DNA from: Streptomyces olindensis
GTDB taxonomy: Bacteria > Actinomycetota > Actinomycetes > Streptomycetales > Streptomycetaceae
NCBI GenBank assembly: GCA_000696115.1
Contig: JJOH01000032.1
Span: 1 to 60,075, forward strand
DNA length: 60,075 nt
Reading direction: 5' to 3'
Of the stretch, positions 25,426 through 33,045 are shown one piece after another (the stretch's first letter is position 1; each line of letters begins with the position of its first letter). A program made the translations under genes and the position numbers. The notes under the pieces were generated by a model. It was not told the origin of the DNA and did not search any database. It saw nothing but the letters and a program-made list of their open reading frames with translations.

Positions 25426-26928
25426 ATGACTGCCAACGTCGACGGAGTGCCCGGTAAATTCGCGACACTCGGGCTGACCTACGACGACGTGCTGCTGCTG
25501 CCGGGCGCATCCGAGGTGCTGCCCAACGCGGTCGACACCTCGTCCCGCATCTCCCGCAACGTCCGGGTGAACATCCCCCTGCTGTCCGCCGCCATGGACA
25601 AGGTCACCGAGTCGCGCATGGCGATCGCGATGGCCCGTCTGGGCGGCGTCGGCGTCCTGCACCGCAACCTCTCCGTGGAGGACCAGGTCAACCAGGTCGA
25701 CCTGGTGAAGCGGTCCGAGTCCGGCATGGTCACCGACCCGATCACGGTGCACCCGGAGGCCACGCTCGCCGAGGCGGACGCCCTGTGCGCCAAGTTCCGC
25801 ATCAGCGGCGTCCCGGTCACCGACCCGGCCGGCAAGCTGCTCGGCATCGTCACCAACCGGGACATGGCCTTCGAGACGGACCGCTCCCGTCAGGTGCGCG
25901 AGGTCATGACCCCGATGCCGCTGGTCACCGGCAAGGTCGGCATCTCCGGCGTCGAGGCCATGGAGCTGCTGCGCAAGCACAAGATCGAGAAGCTGCCGCT
26001 GGTCGACGACGCGGGCGTCCTCAAGGGCCTCATCACCGTCAAGGACTTCGTCAAGGCGGAGAAGTACCCGAACGCCGCCAAGGACGCCGAGGGCCGGCTG
26101 CTCGTCGGTGCTGCGGTGGGCGCCAGCCCCGAGGCCATGGAGCGCGCCCAGGCCCTCGCCGAGGCCGGGGTGGACTTCCTGGTCGTCGACACCTCCCACG
26201 GCCACAACAGCAACGCCCTCAGCTGGATGTCGAAGATCAAGTCGAGCGTCTCCGTCGACGTGATCGGCGGCAACGTCGCCACGCGCGACGGCGCGCAGGC
26301 CCTCATCGACGCCGGTGTCGACGGCATCAAGGTGGGCGTCGGCCCCGGCTCGATCTGCACGACCCGCGTGGTCGCCGGCATCGGCGTCCCCCAGGTCACC
26401 GCCATCTACGAGGCGTCCCTCGCTGCCCGTCCGGCGGGCATCCCGCTGATCGGCGACGGCGGCCTGCAGTACTCCGGCGACATCGGCAAGGCGCTCGCCG
26501 CCGGCGCCGACACGGTCATGCTGGGCAGCCTCCTCGCGGGCTGTGAGGAGTCGCCGGGCGAGCTGCTCTTCATCAACGGCAAGCAGTTCAAGTCGTACCG
26601 CGGCATGGGCTCGCTCGGTGCCATGCAGTCCCGCGGCCAGGGCCGGTCGTACTCGAAGGACCGCTACTTCCAGGCGGAGGTCGCCTCCGACGACAAGCTC
26701 GTGCCCGAGGGCGTCGAGGGCCAGGTGCCCTACCGCGGTCCGCTGGCCAACGTGCTGCACCAGCTCGTCGGCGGTCTGCGCCAGACCATGGGCTACGTGG
26801 GCGCCGCCACCATCGGGGAGATGGAGTCCAAGGGCCGCTTCGTCCGGATCACCTCCGCGGGCCTCAAGGAGAGCCACCCGCACGACATCCAGATGACGGT
26901 CGAGGCGCCGAACTACAGCACCAAGTGA
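25426..26928 (+). CDS. guaB: Inosine-5'-monophosphate dehydrogenase
   Basis: 500 residues. It oxidises IMP to XMP with NAD+, the committed step to GMP. The barrel is interrupted by two CBS domains (about 100-215; MVTDPITVHPEATLAEADALCAKFRISGVPV). Catalytic Cys311 lies in GVGPGSICTTR, and the flap and IMP-binding GIPLIGDGGLQYSGDIGKAL and MGSLGAMQSRG motifs are present. The start follows GGGGAAGGTGTC. It is followed by a paralogue and, much further on, guaA, so most of the GMP branch is in this window. A long hairpin terminator separates it from the paralogue. Confidence 0.97.
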   Translation: MTANVDGVPGKFATLGLTYDDVLLLPGASEVLPNAVDTSSRISRNVRVNIPLLSAAMDKVTESRMAIAMARLGGVGVLHRNLSVEDQVNQVDLVKRSESGMVTDPITVHPEATLAEADALCAKFRISGVPVTDPAGKLLGIVTNRDMAFETDRSRQVREVMTPMPLVTGKVGISGVEAMELLRKHKIEKLPLVDDAGVLKGLITVKDFVKAEKYPNAAKDAEGRLLVGAAVGASPEAMERAQALAEAGVDFLVVDTSHGHNSNALSWMSKIKSSVSVDVIGGNVATRDGAQALIDAGVDGIKVGVGPGSICTTRVVAGIGVPQVTAIYEASLAARPAGIPLIGDGGLQYSGDIGKALAAGADTVMLGSLLAGCEESPGELLFINGKQFKSYRGMGSLGAMQSRGQGRSYSKDRYFQAEVASDDKLVPEGVEGQVPYRGPLANVLHQLVGGLRQTMGYVGAATIGEMESKGRFVRITSAGLKESHPHDIQMTVEAPNYSTK

Positions 26929-26953
26929 CGCGCACGCGCGCGTGAGGCGTACC

Positions 26954-26988
26954 CGAGGGCGGTCCCGGAGCATCCGGGGCCGCCCTCG
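26954..26988 (+). terminator. Terminator between guaB and the GuaB3 gene
   Basis: A 35-base sequence folds into a 16-bp stem with one G-T pair and a three-base loop (outer arms CGAGGGCGG and CCGCCCTCG). It lies 26 bases after guaB and implies that the paralogue has its own promoter or depends on read-through. Confidence 0.85.
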
Positions 26989-27045
26989 TCGTGCCCGTCG
27001 GCGATACTGGAAGACGCTGAAACGCATCAGGGAAAGGCCACAGAC

Positions 27046-28170
27046 GTGACTGAGATCGAGATCGGGCGCGGCAAGCGCGGCCGCCGGGCGTACGCCTTCG
27101 ACGACATCGCCGTCGTCCCCAGCCGCCGTACGCGGGACCCGAAGGAGGTCTCGATCGCCTGGCAGATCGACGCCTACCGCTTCGAGCTGCCGTTCCTGGC
27201 CGCCCCCATGGACTCGGTCGTCTCCCCGGCTACCGCCATCCGCATCGGCGAGCTCGGCGGCCTCGGCGTGCTGAACCTCGAGGGCCTGTGGACGCGGTAC
27301 GAGGACCCGCAGCCGCTGCTCGACGAGATCACCGAGCTGCCCGCCGAGGCGGCGACCCGGCGCCTGCAGGAGATCTACGCGGCCCCCATCAAGGAGGAGC
27401 TGATCGGGCAGCGCATCAAGGAAGTGCGCGACTCCGGCGTCGTCACCGCCGCCGCGCTCTCCCCGCAGCGCACCGCCCAGTTCTCCAAGGCGGTCGTGGA
27501 CGCGGGCGTGGACATCTTCGTCATCCGCGGTACGACGGTCTCGGCGGAGCACGTCTCCGGTTCGCACGAGCCGCTGAACCTGAAGCAGTTCATCTACGAG
27601 CTGGACGTCCCGGTGATCGTCGGCGGCTGCGCCACGTACACCGCGGCCCTGCACCTGATGCGCACCGGCGCGGCCGGTGTGCTGGTCGGCTTCGGCGGCG
27701 GCGCCGCGCACACCACGCGCAACGTGCTCGGCATCCAGGTCCCCATGGCCACGGCGGTCGCGGACGTGGCCGCCGCCCGCCGCGACTACATGGACGAGTC
27801 CGGCGGCCGGTACGTGCACGTGATCGCGGACGGCGGTGTCGGCTGGTCCGGCGACCTGCCCAAGGCGATCGCCTGCGGCGCGGACGCGGTGATGATGGGC
27901 TCCCCGCTGGCCCGTGCGACGGACGGTCCGGGCAAGGGCCACCACTGGGGCATGGAGGCCGTGAACGAGGAGCTGCCCCGCGGCAAGAAGGTCGCCCTCG
28001 GCACGGTCGGCACGCTGGAGGAGATCCTGACGGGTCCGTCCCACACGCCCGACGGCTCGATGAACCTCTTCGGCGCGCTGCGGCGAGCTATGGCCACGAC
28101 CGGCTACAGCGAGCTCAAGGAGTTCCAGCGGGTCGAGGTGACGGTGGCGGACTCGCAGCACCGGCGGTAA
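27046..28170 (+). CDS. guaB3: GuaB3-family IMP dehydrogenase-related protein
   Basis: 374 residues from GTG 27046 behind GGGAAAGG. It has the IMPDH/GMP reductase barrel but no CBS domains, the plan of the actinobacterial and cyanobacterial GuaB3 group. The barrel motifs AAPMDSVVSPATAIRIGELGGLGVLN and HVIADGGVGWSGDLPKAIACGAD are clear. The loop that carries the catalytic Cys in IMPDH (GPGSICTTR) reads GFGGGAAHTTR here, with His222 at the Cys position. A standard covalent IMPDH mechanism is therefore unlikely, and the reaction is uncertain. Its conserved place directly after guaB suggests a role in purine nucleotide balance. Confidence 0.9.
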   Translation: MTEIEIGRGKRGRRAYAFDDIAVVPSRRTRDPKEVSIAWQIDAYRFELPFLAAPMDSVVSPATAIRIGELGGLGVLNLEGLWTRYEDPQPLLDEITELPAEAATRRLQEIYAAPIKEELIGQRIKEVRDSGVVTAAALSPQRTAQFSKAVVDAGVDIFVIRGTTVSAEHVSGSHEPLNLKQFIYELDVPVIVGGCATYTAALHLMRTGAAGVLVGFGGGAAHTTRNVLGIQVPMATAVADVAAARRDYMDESGGRYVHVIADGGVGWSGDLPKAIACGADAVMMGSPLARATDGPGKGHHWGMEAVNEELPRGKKVALGTVGTLEEILTGPSHTPDGSMNLFGALRRAMATTGYSELKEFQRVEVTVADSQHRR

Positions 28171-28189
28171 TCGGTCCCGACGCGGAGAA

Positions 28190-28226
28190 GGGCCTGGTCA
28201 CTCGGGGGAGTGGCCGGGCCCTTTTT
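28190..28226 (+). terminator. Rho-independent terminator after the GuaB3 gene
   Basis: GGGCCTGGTCACTC pairs with GAGTGGCCGGGCCC across a three-base GGG-type loop (one G-T pair), followed by TTTTT. It is one of the few classic U-tailed terminators in the window. Confidence 0.92.
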
Positions 28227-28556
28227 GCTGGCCCAACTGGCGTTGGTGGGGCGCGTGTTGCCACGGGGGGAAATGGGCGGCGTCGTGGAAGGGGGCGCCC
28301 ATGGGACGCCACCGCAAGCCCACCCGCTGGGACCGACTCCGTCTTCGGATGGTGCAGTGCCGGAGGAGGTGGATCTTGCGGATTTTCGGATGGTGAGCGG
28401 CCGCCCCCAAGAGGGACTAGGGGCGGACACTCCGTGATCCATCCAGGAGCCTGCCGCAGCGACCACTGCGGTGGGCTCCACCTTGTTTCCGTAAGGTACC
28501 CGGGCCGTGCTCGCATGCCACCAGCCCATGGGGGCACGCACCTCACGCGCCCCCTT
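28227..28556. other. Intergenic region after the GuaB3 terminator
   Basis: These 330 bases separate two convergent genes. A 31-codon frame at 28301-28396 starts ATG behind GGAAGGGGG and encodes a very basic peptide (nine or more Arg, three Trp). It is the only coding candidate and remains weak. CCCATGGG occurs several times. No RNA gene is recognised. Confidence 0.4.
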
Positions 28557-29765
28557 TCACAACCGATGCGCCGCCCCCATGGGTGCCGCCCCCCGCGTGT
28601 CCAGCAGCAGCTGGGCCTTCACCGACAGGCCCTGGAGGTCGTACGTGCGGTGCTGCTGGAGCAGGATGGTCAGGTCCGCGTCGGCGGCGGCCTCGTAGAG
28701 GGAGTCCGCGCGGGGGACGGGGCGGTCGAGGACGCTCCAGGCGGGGACGTGGGGGTCGTGGTAGCTGACCGAGGCGCCCAGTTCCATCAGGCGCAGGGCG
28801 ATCTCTTGGGCCGGGGTGCCCTCCAGGTCGGCGAGGTCGGGCTTGTAGGTGACGCCGAGGAGCAGCACGCGCGCGGCCCGGGCCGACTTGCCGTGTTCGT
28901 TCAGGAGCGTGGCCGCGCGCTGGACGACGTAGCCGGGCATGCGGCTGTTGACCTGCTGGGCCAGCTCCACCATGCGCAGACCGCGGCCGCCGCGCGCGGT
29001 CAGGTCCTGGGGGACCGAGTGGCCGCCCACACCGGGGCCGGGGCGGAAGGCCTGGAAGCCGAACGGCTTGGTCTCCGCGCAGCGGATGACGTCCCACAGG
29101 TCGACGCCCAGGTCGTGGCAGAGGACCGCCATCTCGTTGACGAGGGCGATGTTCACATGCCGGTAGTTGGTCTCCAGGAGCTGCACGGTCTCCGCTTCCC
29201 TGAGTCCACGCGCGCGTACCACCTTGTCGGTCAGCCTGCCGTAGAACGCGGCGGCCGACTCCGTGCAGGCCGGGGTGAGGCCGCCGATGACCTTCGGGGT
29301 GGTGGCGGGCGTGACGTCGCGGTTGCCGGGGTCGACGCGGCTGGGGGAGTACGCGAGGTGGAAGTCACGGCCCGCGCGCAGGCCGGAACCCTCTTCGAGC
29401 AGCGGACGGAGGAATTCCTCCGTCGTCCCCGGGTACACAGGGGACTCGAGGATCACGGTGGTGTGCGGGCGCAGGTGCTCGGCCAGGGTCCGGGCGGCGG
29501 CCTCCAGGCGGCTCAGGTCCAGGTCACCGTCCGCACCCGGCGGGGTCGGCGCGCAGATGACCGCCGTGCGCACCCGGCCCAGCTCGGCCGGAGTGGTGGT
29601 CGGCCGGAAGCCCCCCGAGAGCATCCGGCGCAGTTCGGCGGGGCTGAGCGAGCCGGCCTCGGGGCCGGTGCGGTACCCCAGGGTGGGGATGCCGGCGGCG
29701 ACGGCGGCCTGGGCCAGGGGCAGGCCGTACGGGCCGAGTCCGATGACGGCGAGATCTGCGGGCAT
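28557..29765 (-). CDS. UDP-glucose/GDP-mannose dehydrogenase homologue lacking the catalytic cysteine
   Basis: 402 residues from the ATG at 29765, which follows GGGAAGGACGG. The family plan is clear: NAD-binding Rossmann start LAVIGLGPYGLPLAQAA, TPPGADGDLDLS, ESPVYPGTTEE, the central helix LLETNYRHVNIALVNEMAVLC, and C-terminal LLGVTYKPDLADLEGTPAQEI. In active enzymes the sequence GPGxGGxCxPxD carries the catalytic Cys; here it is GPGVGGHSVPQD, with Ser250 instead. Four-electron oxidation through a thiohemiacetal would not be possible, so this may be a two-electron dehydrogenase, an epimerase-like enzyme or a regulatory relative. It is divergent from glpD. No sugar-nucleotide gene is adjacent. 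Confidence 0.8.
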   Translation of the reverse strand: MPADLAVIGLGPYGLPLAQAAVAAGIPTLGYRTGPEAGSLSPAELRRMLSGGFRPTTTPAELGRVRTAVICAPTPPGADGDLDLSRLEAAARTLAEHLRPHTTVILESPVYPGTTEEFLRPLLEEGSGLRAGRDFHLAYSPSRVDPGNRDVTPATTPKVIGGLTPACTESAAAFYGRLTDKVVRARGLREAETVQLLETNYRHVNIALVNEMAVLCHDLGVDLWDVIRCAETKPFGFQAFRPGPGVGGHSVPQDLTARGGRGLRMVELAQQVNSRMPGYVVQRAATLLNEHGKSARAARVLLLGVTYKPDLADLEGTPAQEIALRLMELGASVSYHDPHVPAWSVLDRPVPRADSLYEAAADADLTILLQQHRTYDLQGLSVKAQLLLDTRGAAPMGAAHRL

Positions 29766-30037
29766 GGCGTGGCCGTCCTTCCCGATAGCCGAAGTGGGAC
29801 AGGTGCGCAAGCCCTGTGGACAGGACGGGCGAGCGCAATGTCAGACTAGGAGTAAATATGACCGATATGCGGGATTGGCTGGCCGAGTTTCGGTGAGTGT
29901 TCCGTGACCGTTGTCCACAGGCTGAGGGCCCGTGGTGGCTGAAGTCGGGCAACCCGGTCAGAATTTGGGCATGGGGGATACGGACGGGGCTGCGCCCGCA
30001 GGGTGCGGCCGGCGCGACCGATGAGCGGGAGGCAGCG
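29766..30037. promoter_or_regulatory. Divergent region before glpD with a 12-codon frame
   Basis: The 272 bases between the dehydrogenase homologue and glpD carry both promoters. On the plus strand AGGAG at 29848-29852 precedes ATG 29858, which opens a 12-residue frame (MTDMRDWLAEFR) ending at 29896. TGGACA (29817-29822) and CAGACT (29842-29847) could be promoter elements, but with that start the AGGAG would barely be transcribed. The region from 29970 to 30020 can fold into a GC-rich hairpin. Confidence 0.45.
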
Positions 30038-31744
30038 GTGAGGACAGCGACACTCGGGCCGGCGCAGCGCGCCGAGTCACTCGCATCGATGGCCGAGCGC
30101 GAGCTGGACGTGCTGGTCGTGGGTGCCGGCGTGGTCGGTGCGGGCACCGCGCTCGACGCCGTGACCAGGGGCCTGTCCACAGGCCTGGTCGAGGCGCGGG
30201 ACTGGGCGTCCGGCACCTCCAGCCGGTCCAGCAAGCTCATCCACGGCGGCCTGCGCTATCTGGAGATGCTCGACTTCGCGCTCGTCCGCGAGGCCCTGAA
30301 GGAGCGCGGCCTGCTGCTGGAGCGGCTCGCCCCGCACCTGGTGAAGCCGGTGCCGTTCCTGTACCCGTTGCAGCACAAGGGCTGGGAGCGGCTGTACGCG
30401 GGGTCGGGCGTCGCGATGTACGACGCCATGTCCATGGCGCGCGGGCACGGCCGGGGCCTGCCGATGCACCGCCACCTGACGCGCAATCACGCTCTGCGGG
30501 TGGCGCCCTGCTTGAAGAAGGACGCGCTGGTGGGGGCGTTGCAGTACTACGACGCCCAGATGGACGACGCCCGATACGTGGCGACCCTGGTGCGCACGGC
30601 GGTGGCGTACGGCGCGAAGGCCGCCAACCGCGCGCGGGTGACGGGCTTCCTGCGCGAGGGCGAGCGGGTCGTCGGCGCGAAGGTGCAGGACGTCGAGGGG
30701 GGCGGCGAGTACGAGATCCGCGCCAAGCAGGTCGTCAACGCCACCGGCGTGTGGACGGACGACACGCAGGCCATGGTCGGGGAGCGCGGCCAGTTCCACG
30801 TCCGGGCGTCCAAGGGCATCCACCTGGTCGTGCCGCGCGACCGGATCCACTCCACGACCGGGCTGATCCTGCGCACGGAGAAGTCCGTGCTGTTCGTCAT
30901 CCCCTGGGGCCGGCACTGGATCGTCGGCACCACGGACACCGACTGGGACCTCGACAAGGCCCACCCGGCCGCCTCCAGCGCGGACATCGACTATCTGCTG
31001 GAACATGTGAACTCGGTCCTCGCGGTGCCGCTCACCAGGGACGACGTCCAGGGCGTCTACGCGGGCCTTCGACCGCTGCTCGCCGGCGAGTCGGACGCCA
31101 CCAGCAAGCTGTCGCGCGAGCACACCGTCGCCCATCCCGTGCCCGGCCTGGTCGTCGTGGCGGGCGGCAAGTACACGACGTACCGGGTCATGGCCAAGGA
31201 CGCGGTGGACGCGGCGGTGCACGGCCTCGACATGCGGGTCGCCGAGTGCGTCACCGAGGAGGTGCCGCTGCTCGGCGCCGAGGGCTACCGTGCGCTGTGG
31301 AACGCGCGGGCCCGGATCGCCGCCCGGACCGGACTGCACGTGGTGCGCGTGGAGCACCTGCTCAACCGGTACGGGGCGATGGCCGAGGAACTCCTCGACC
31401 TCATCGCCGAGAACCCGTCGCTGGGCGAGCCGCTGCCGGCGGCCGACGACTACCTGCGCGCGGAGATCGTCTACGCGGCCTCGCACGAGGGGGCGCGGCA
31501 TCTGGACGACGTGCTGACCCGGCGGACGCGCATCTCCATCGAGACCTTCGACCGCGGCACGCGCAGCGCGCGCGACGCCGCCGAGCTGATGGCGCCGGTG
31601 CTCGGCTGGGACAAGGACCAGATCGAGCGCGAGGTCCAGCACTACGAGAAGCGGGTGGAGGCCGAGCGGGAGTCGCAGCGGCAGCCGGACGACCTGACGG
31701 CGGACGCGGCACGGCTGGGGGCGCCGGACATCGTGCCGTTGTAG
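30038..31744 (+). CDS. glpD: Aerobic glycerol-3-phosphate dehydrogenase
   Basis: 568 residues from GTG 30038 behind GGGAGGCAG. It oxidises sn-glycerol 3-phosphate to dihydroxyacetone phosphate at the membrane and passes electrons to menaquinone. The FAD-binding N-terminus reads DVLVVGAGVVGAGTALDAVTRG. SGTSSRSSKLIHGGLRYLE, VNATGVWTDD, ASKGIHLVVPRDRI and the IVGTTDTDWD and AGLRPLL motifs match GlpD. The length is typical of the bacterial family including the C-terminal helical domain. It stands alone without glpF or glpK. A hairpin shared with the convergent hydrolase gene ends transcription. Confidence 0.96.
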   Translation: MRTATLGPAQRAESLASMAERELDVLVVGAGVVGAGTALDAVTRGLSTGLVEARDWASGTSSRSSKLIHGGLRYLEMLDFALVREALKERGLLLERLAPHLVKPVPFLYPLQHKGWERLYAGSGVAMYDAMSMARGHGRGLPMHRHLTRNHALRVAPCLKKDALVGALQYYDAQMDDARYVATLVRTAVAYGAKAANRARVTGFLREGERVVGAKVQDVEGGGEYEIRAKQVVNATGVWTDDTQAMVGERGQFHVRASKGIHLVVPRDRIHSTTGLILRTEKSVLFVIPWGRHWIVGTTDTDWDLDKAHPAASSADIDYLLEHVNSVLAVPLTRDDVQGVYAGLRPLLAGESDATSKLSREHTVAHPVPGLVVVAGGKYTTYRVMAKDAVDAAVHGLDMRVAECVTEEVPLLGAEGYRALWNARARIAARTGLHVVRVEHLLNRYGAMAEELLDLIAENPSLGEPLPAADDYLRAEIVYAASHEGARHLDDVLTRRTRISIETFDRGTRSARDAAELMAPVLGWDKDQIEREVQHYEKRVEAERESQRQPDDLTADAARLGAPDIVPL

Positions 31745-31770
31745 GCGGCTGTGGGGGCCCTGTCGGCTCG

Positions 31771-31801
31771 TTCCCTATGTCACTCGAACGGGTGTAGGGA
31801 A
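31771..31801. terminator. Bidirectional terminator between glpD and the serine hydrolase
   Basis: TTCCCTA at 31771-31777 pairs with TAGGGAA at 31795-31801. An inner CACTC/GGGTG stem with a GAAC loop lies between them, leaving a small bulge. It sits in the 86-bp gap between convergent stops. Confidence 0.7.
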
Positions 31802-31830
31802 GCGGGATCTTCGTTCGGGGCCCGGTCGTT

Positions 31831-32874
31831 CTACGAGACGCGGGGGCAGAACTCGGCCGCGAGCAACGCGGGTTCGAGGCCGGGATCTGCGATCGCGTCC
31901 GTGTTCACGCGGAAGGTGAGGACACGCCGGCCGTCGGCACTGGCGGCGGCGCGCACATAGCTGCCGGATATGTGCCCGTTGTGCCCCCACACGGTCGTGC
32001 CGCACGGAAGCTTCTCGGGGAACAGCCCCATGCCGTACGCGCCGTGTGCGGCACGGGTGTCGAGCATCTCGCGCAGCCAGCGCGGGGACAGCAGCCGCCC
32101 CCCGAGCAGGGCCCCGTAGAAGGTGTCCACGTCGGCGAGCGTGGTCACCAACTCACCCGCGGCTCCGGCCACCCGCGGGTCGAGATCGGTGACGTCGGTT
32201 CCGTCGGAGGCATAGGCGTGGCCGTGCGGAGCGGGCAGCGAGGAGCGGGAGCCAGGGAAGGAGGTGCCTGTCAGGCCCAGTGGAGTGATGATGCGGCGTT
32301 CGGCCTCGGTGGCGTACGGGTGACCGGTGACCTGCTGGATGACCAGGCCGAGCAGGACGTAGTTGGTGTTCGAGTAGGAGAAGCGGCCGCGTGCGGCCGG
32401 AGGGTGGGTGAGTGCGATGCGGAGGGCCTGACGGGCGGTCACGGGCGCGGTGCCGTCGGTGGCCGCGGTGAAGTCGTAGAGGCCGCTGGTGTGGGTGAGC
32501 AGGGAACGCAGGGTCAGCGCGCGGCCGTCGTTGCCCGCTCCCCGGACCAGGCCCGGCAGGTGCCGCTCCACGGTGTCGGACAGCGACAGCCGGTGCTCGG
32601 CGGCCAGTTGCAGCACGACCGTGGCGATGAACGTCTTGGTGATGCTGCCCGCGCGGAAGTGGTCCGACCGGGCGATTCCCGACCCGGCGTGGGCATAGTG
32701 GGTGAGGGTTCCCTCCCGGGCCAGCAGGGCCGCGGCGGGGACCCTGCCCTCGGTCACGAGCAGCGGCAGCACGGAGTCCGTGGGCGGCGCCGAGAGAGCC
32801 GAGGAGTCGGCCGGGGGCAGGCCGAGGAGGGCTACGGACACAGGCAGGGCCAGCAAGGTCCGAAACGGCGGCAT
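31831..32874 (-). CDS. Secreted serine hydrolase of the class C beta-lactamase / DD-peptidase fold
   Basis: 347 residues from the ATG at 32874, with GGGAGGAG six bases upstream. A signal peptide covers about residues 1-28. The penicillin-binding fold motifs are present: Ser77-x-x-Lys80 in AGSITKTF, Tyr167-Ser-Asn169 in FSYSNTNY, and the third motif His298-Asn-Gly300 (GHNGHISG). HTSGLYDF is also characteristic. This group includes D-alanyl-D-alanine carboxypeptidases, esterases and D-amino-acid peptidases, and the substrate cannot be fixed. It is divergent from the first kinase gene with 171 bp between the starts. Confidence 0.9.
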   Translation of the reverse strand: MPPFRTLLALPVSVALLGLPPADSSALSAPPTDSVLPLLVTEGRVPAAALLAREGTLTHYAHAGSGIARSDHFRAGSITKTFIATVVLQLAAEHRLSLSDTVERHLPGLVRGAGNDGRALTLRSLLTHTSGLYDFTAATDGTAPVTARQALRIALTHPPAARGRFSYSNTNYVLLGLVIQQVTGHPYATEAERRIITPLGLTGTSFPGSRSSLPAPHGHAYASDGTDVTDLDPRVAGAAGELVTTLADVDTFYGALLGGRLLSPRWLREMLDTRAAHGAYGMGLFPEKLPCGTTVWGHNGHISGSYVRAAASADGRRVLTFRVNTDAIADPGLEPALLAAEFCPRVS

Positions 32875-32932
32875 GCGGGCTCCTCCCTGATCGGGGCCCA
32901 TCATGCAAGGCGGCGCGCGGCGGGCCGCACCC

Positions 32933-32966
32933 GGGTTCCGGGCGGGCGGGCCGGTGCCCGCCCGCC
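32933..32966 (+). other. G-quadruplex motif overlapping a perfect hairpin
   Basis: From 32933 the plus strand reads GGG-N4-GGG-N-GGG-N-GGG, a canonical four-tract quadruplex motif. The same bases run into GGCGGGCGGGC at 32941-32951, which pairs perfectly with GCCCGCCCGCC at 32956-32966 around CGGT. It lies in the divergent spacer between the serine hydrolase and the first kinase gene. Confidence 0.55.
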
Positions 32967-33045
32967 AGGGGCCCCCTGGGCGCTGGGCACTTGTCGGGTG
33001 AGAGACAATGGAGGCTCTGTCAGGGCGGGTTGTATGAGGGGACGC

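Noticed and set aside
25402..28161. A 919-codon minus-strand frame opposite guaB and the GuaB3 gene
   Set aside because: Composition is that of antisense GC-rich coding DNA, and both plus-strand genes are certain.
28210..28437. A 75-codon plus-strand frame after the GuaB3 gene
   Set aside because: Its start lies within the terminator stem and it has no ribosome site.
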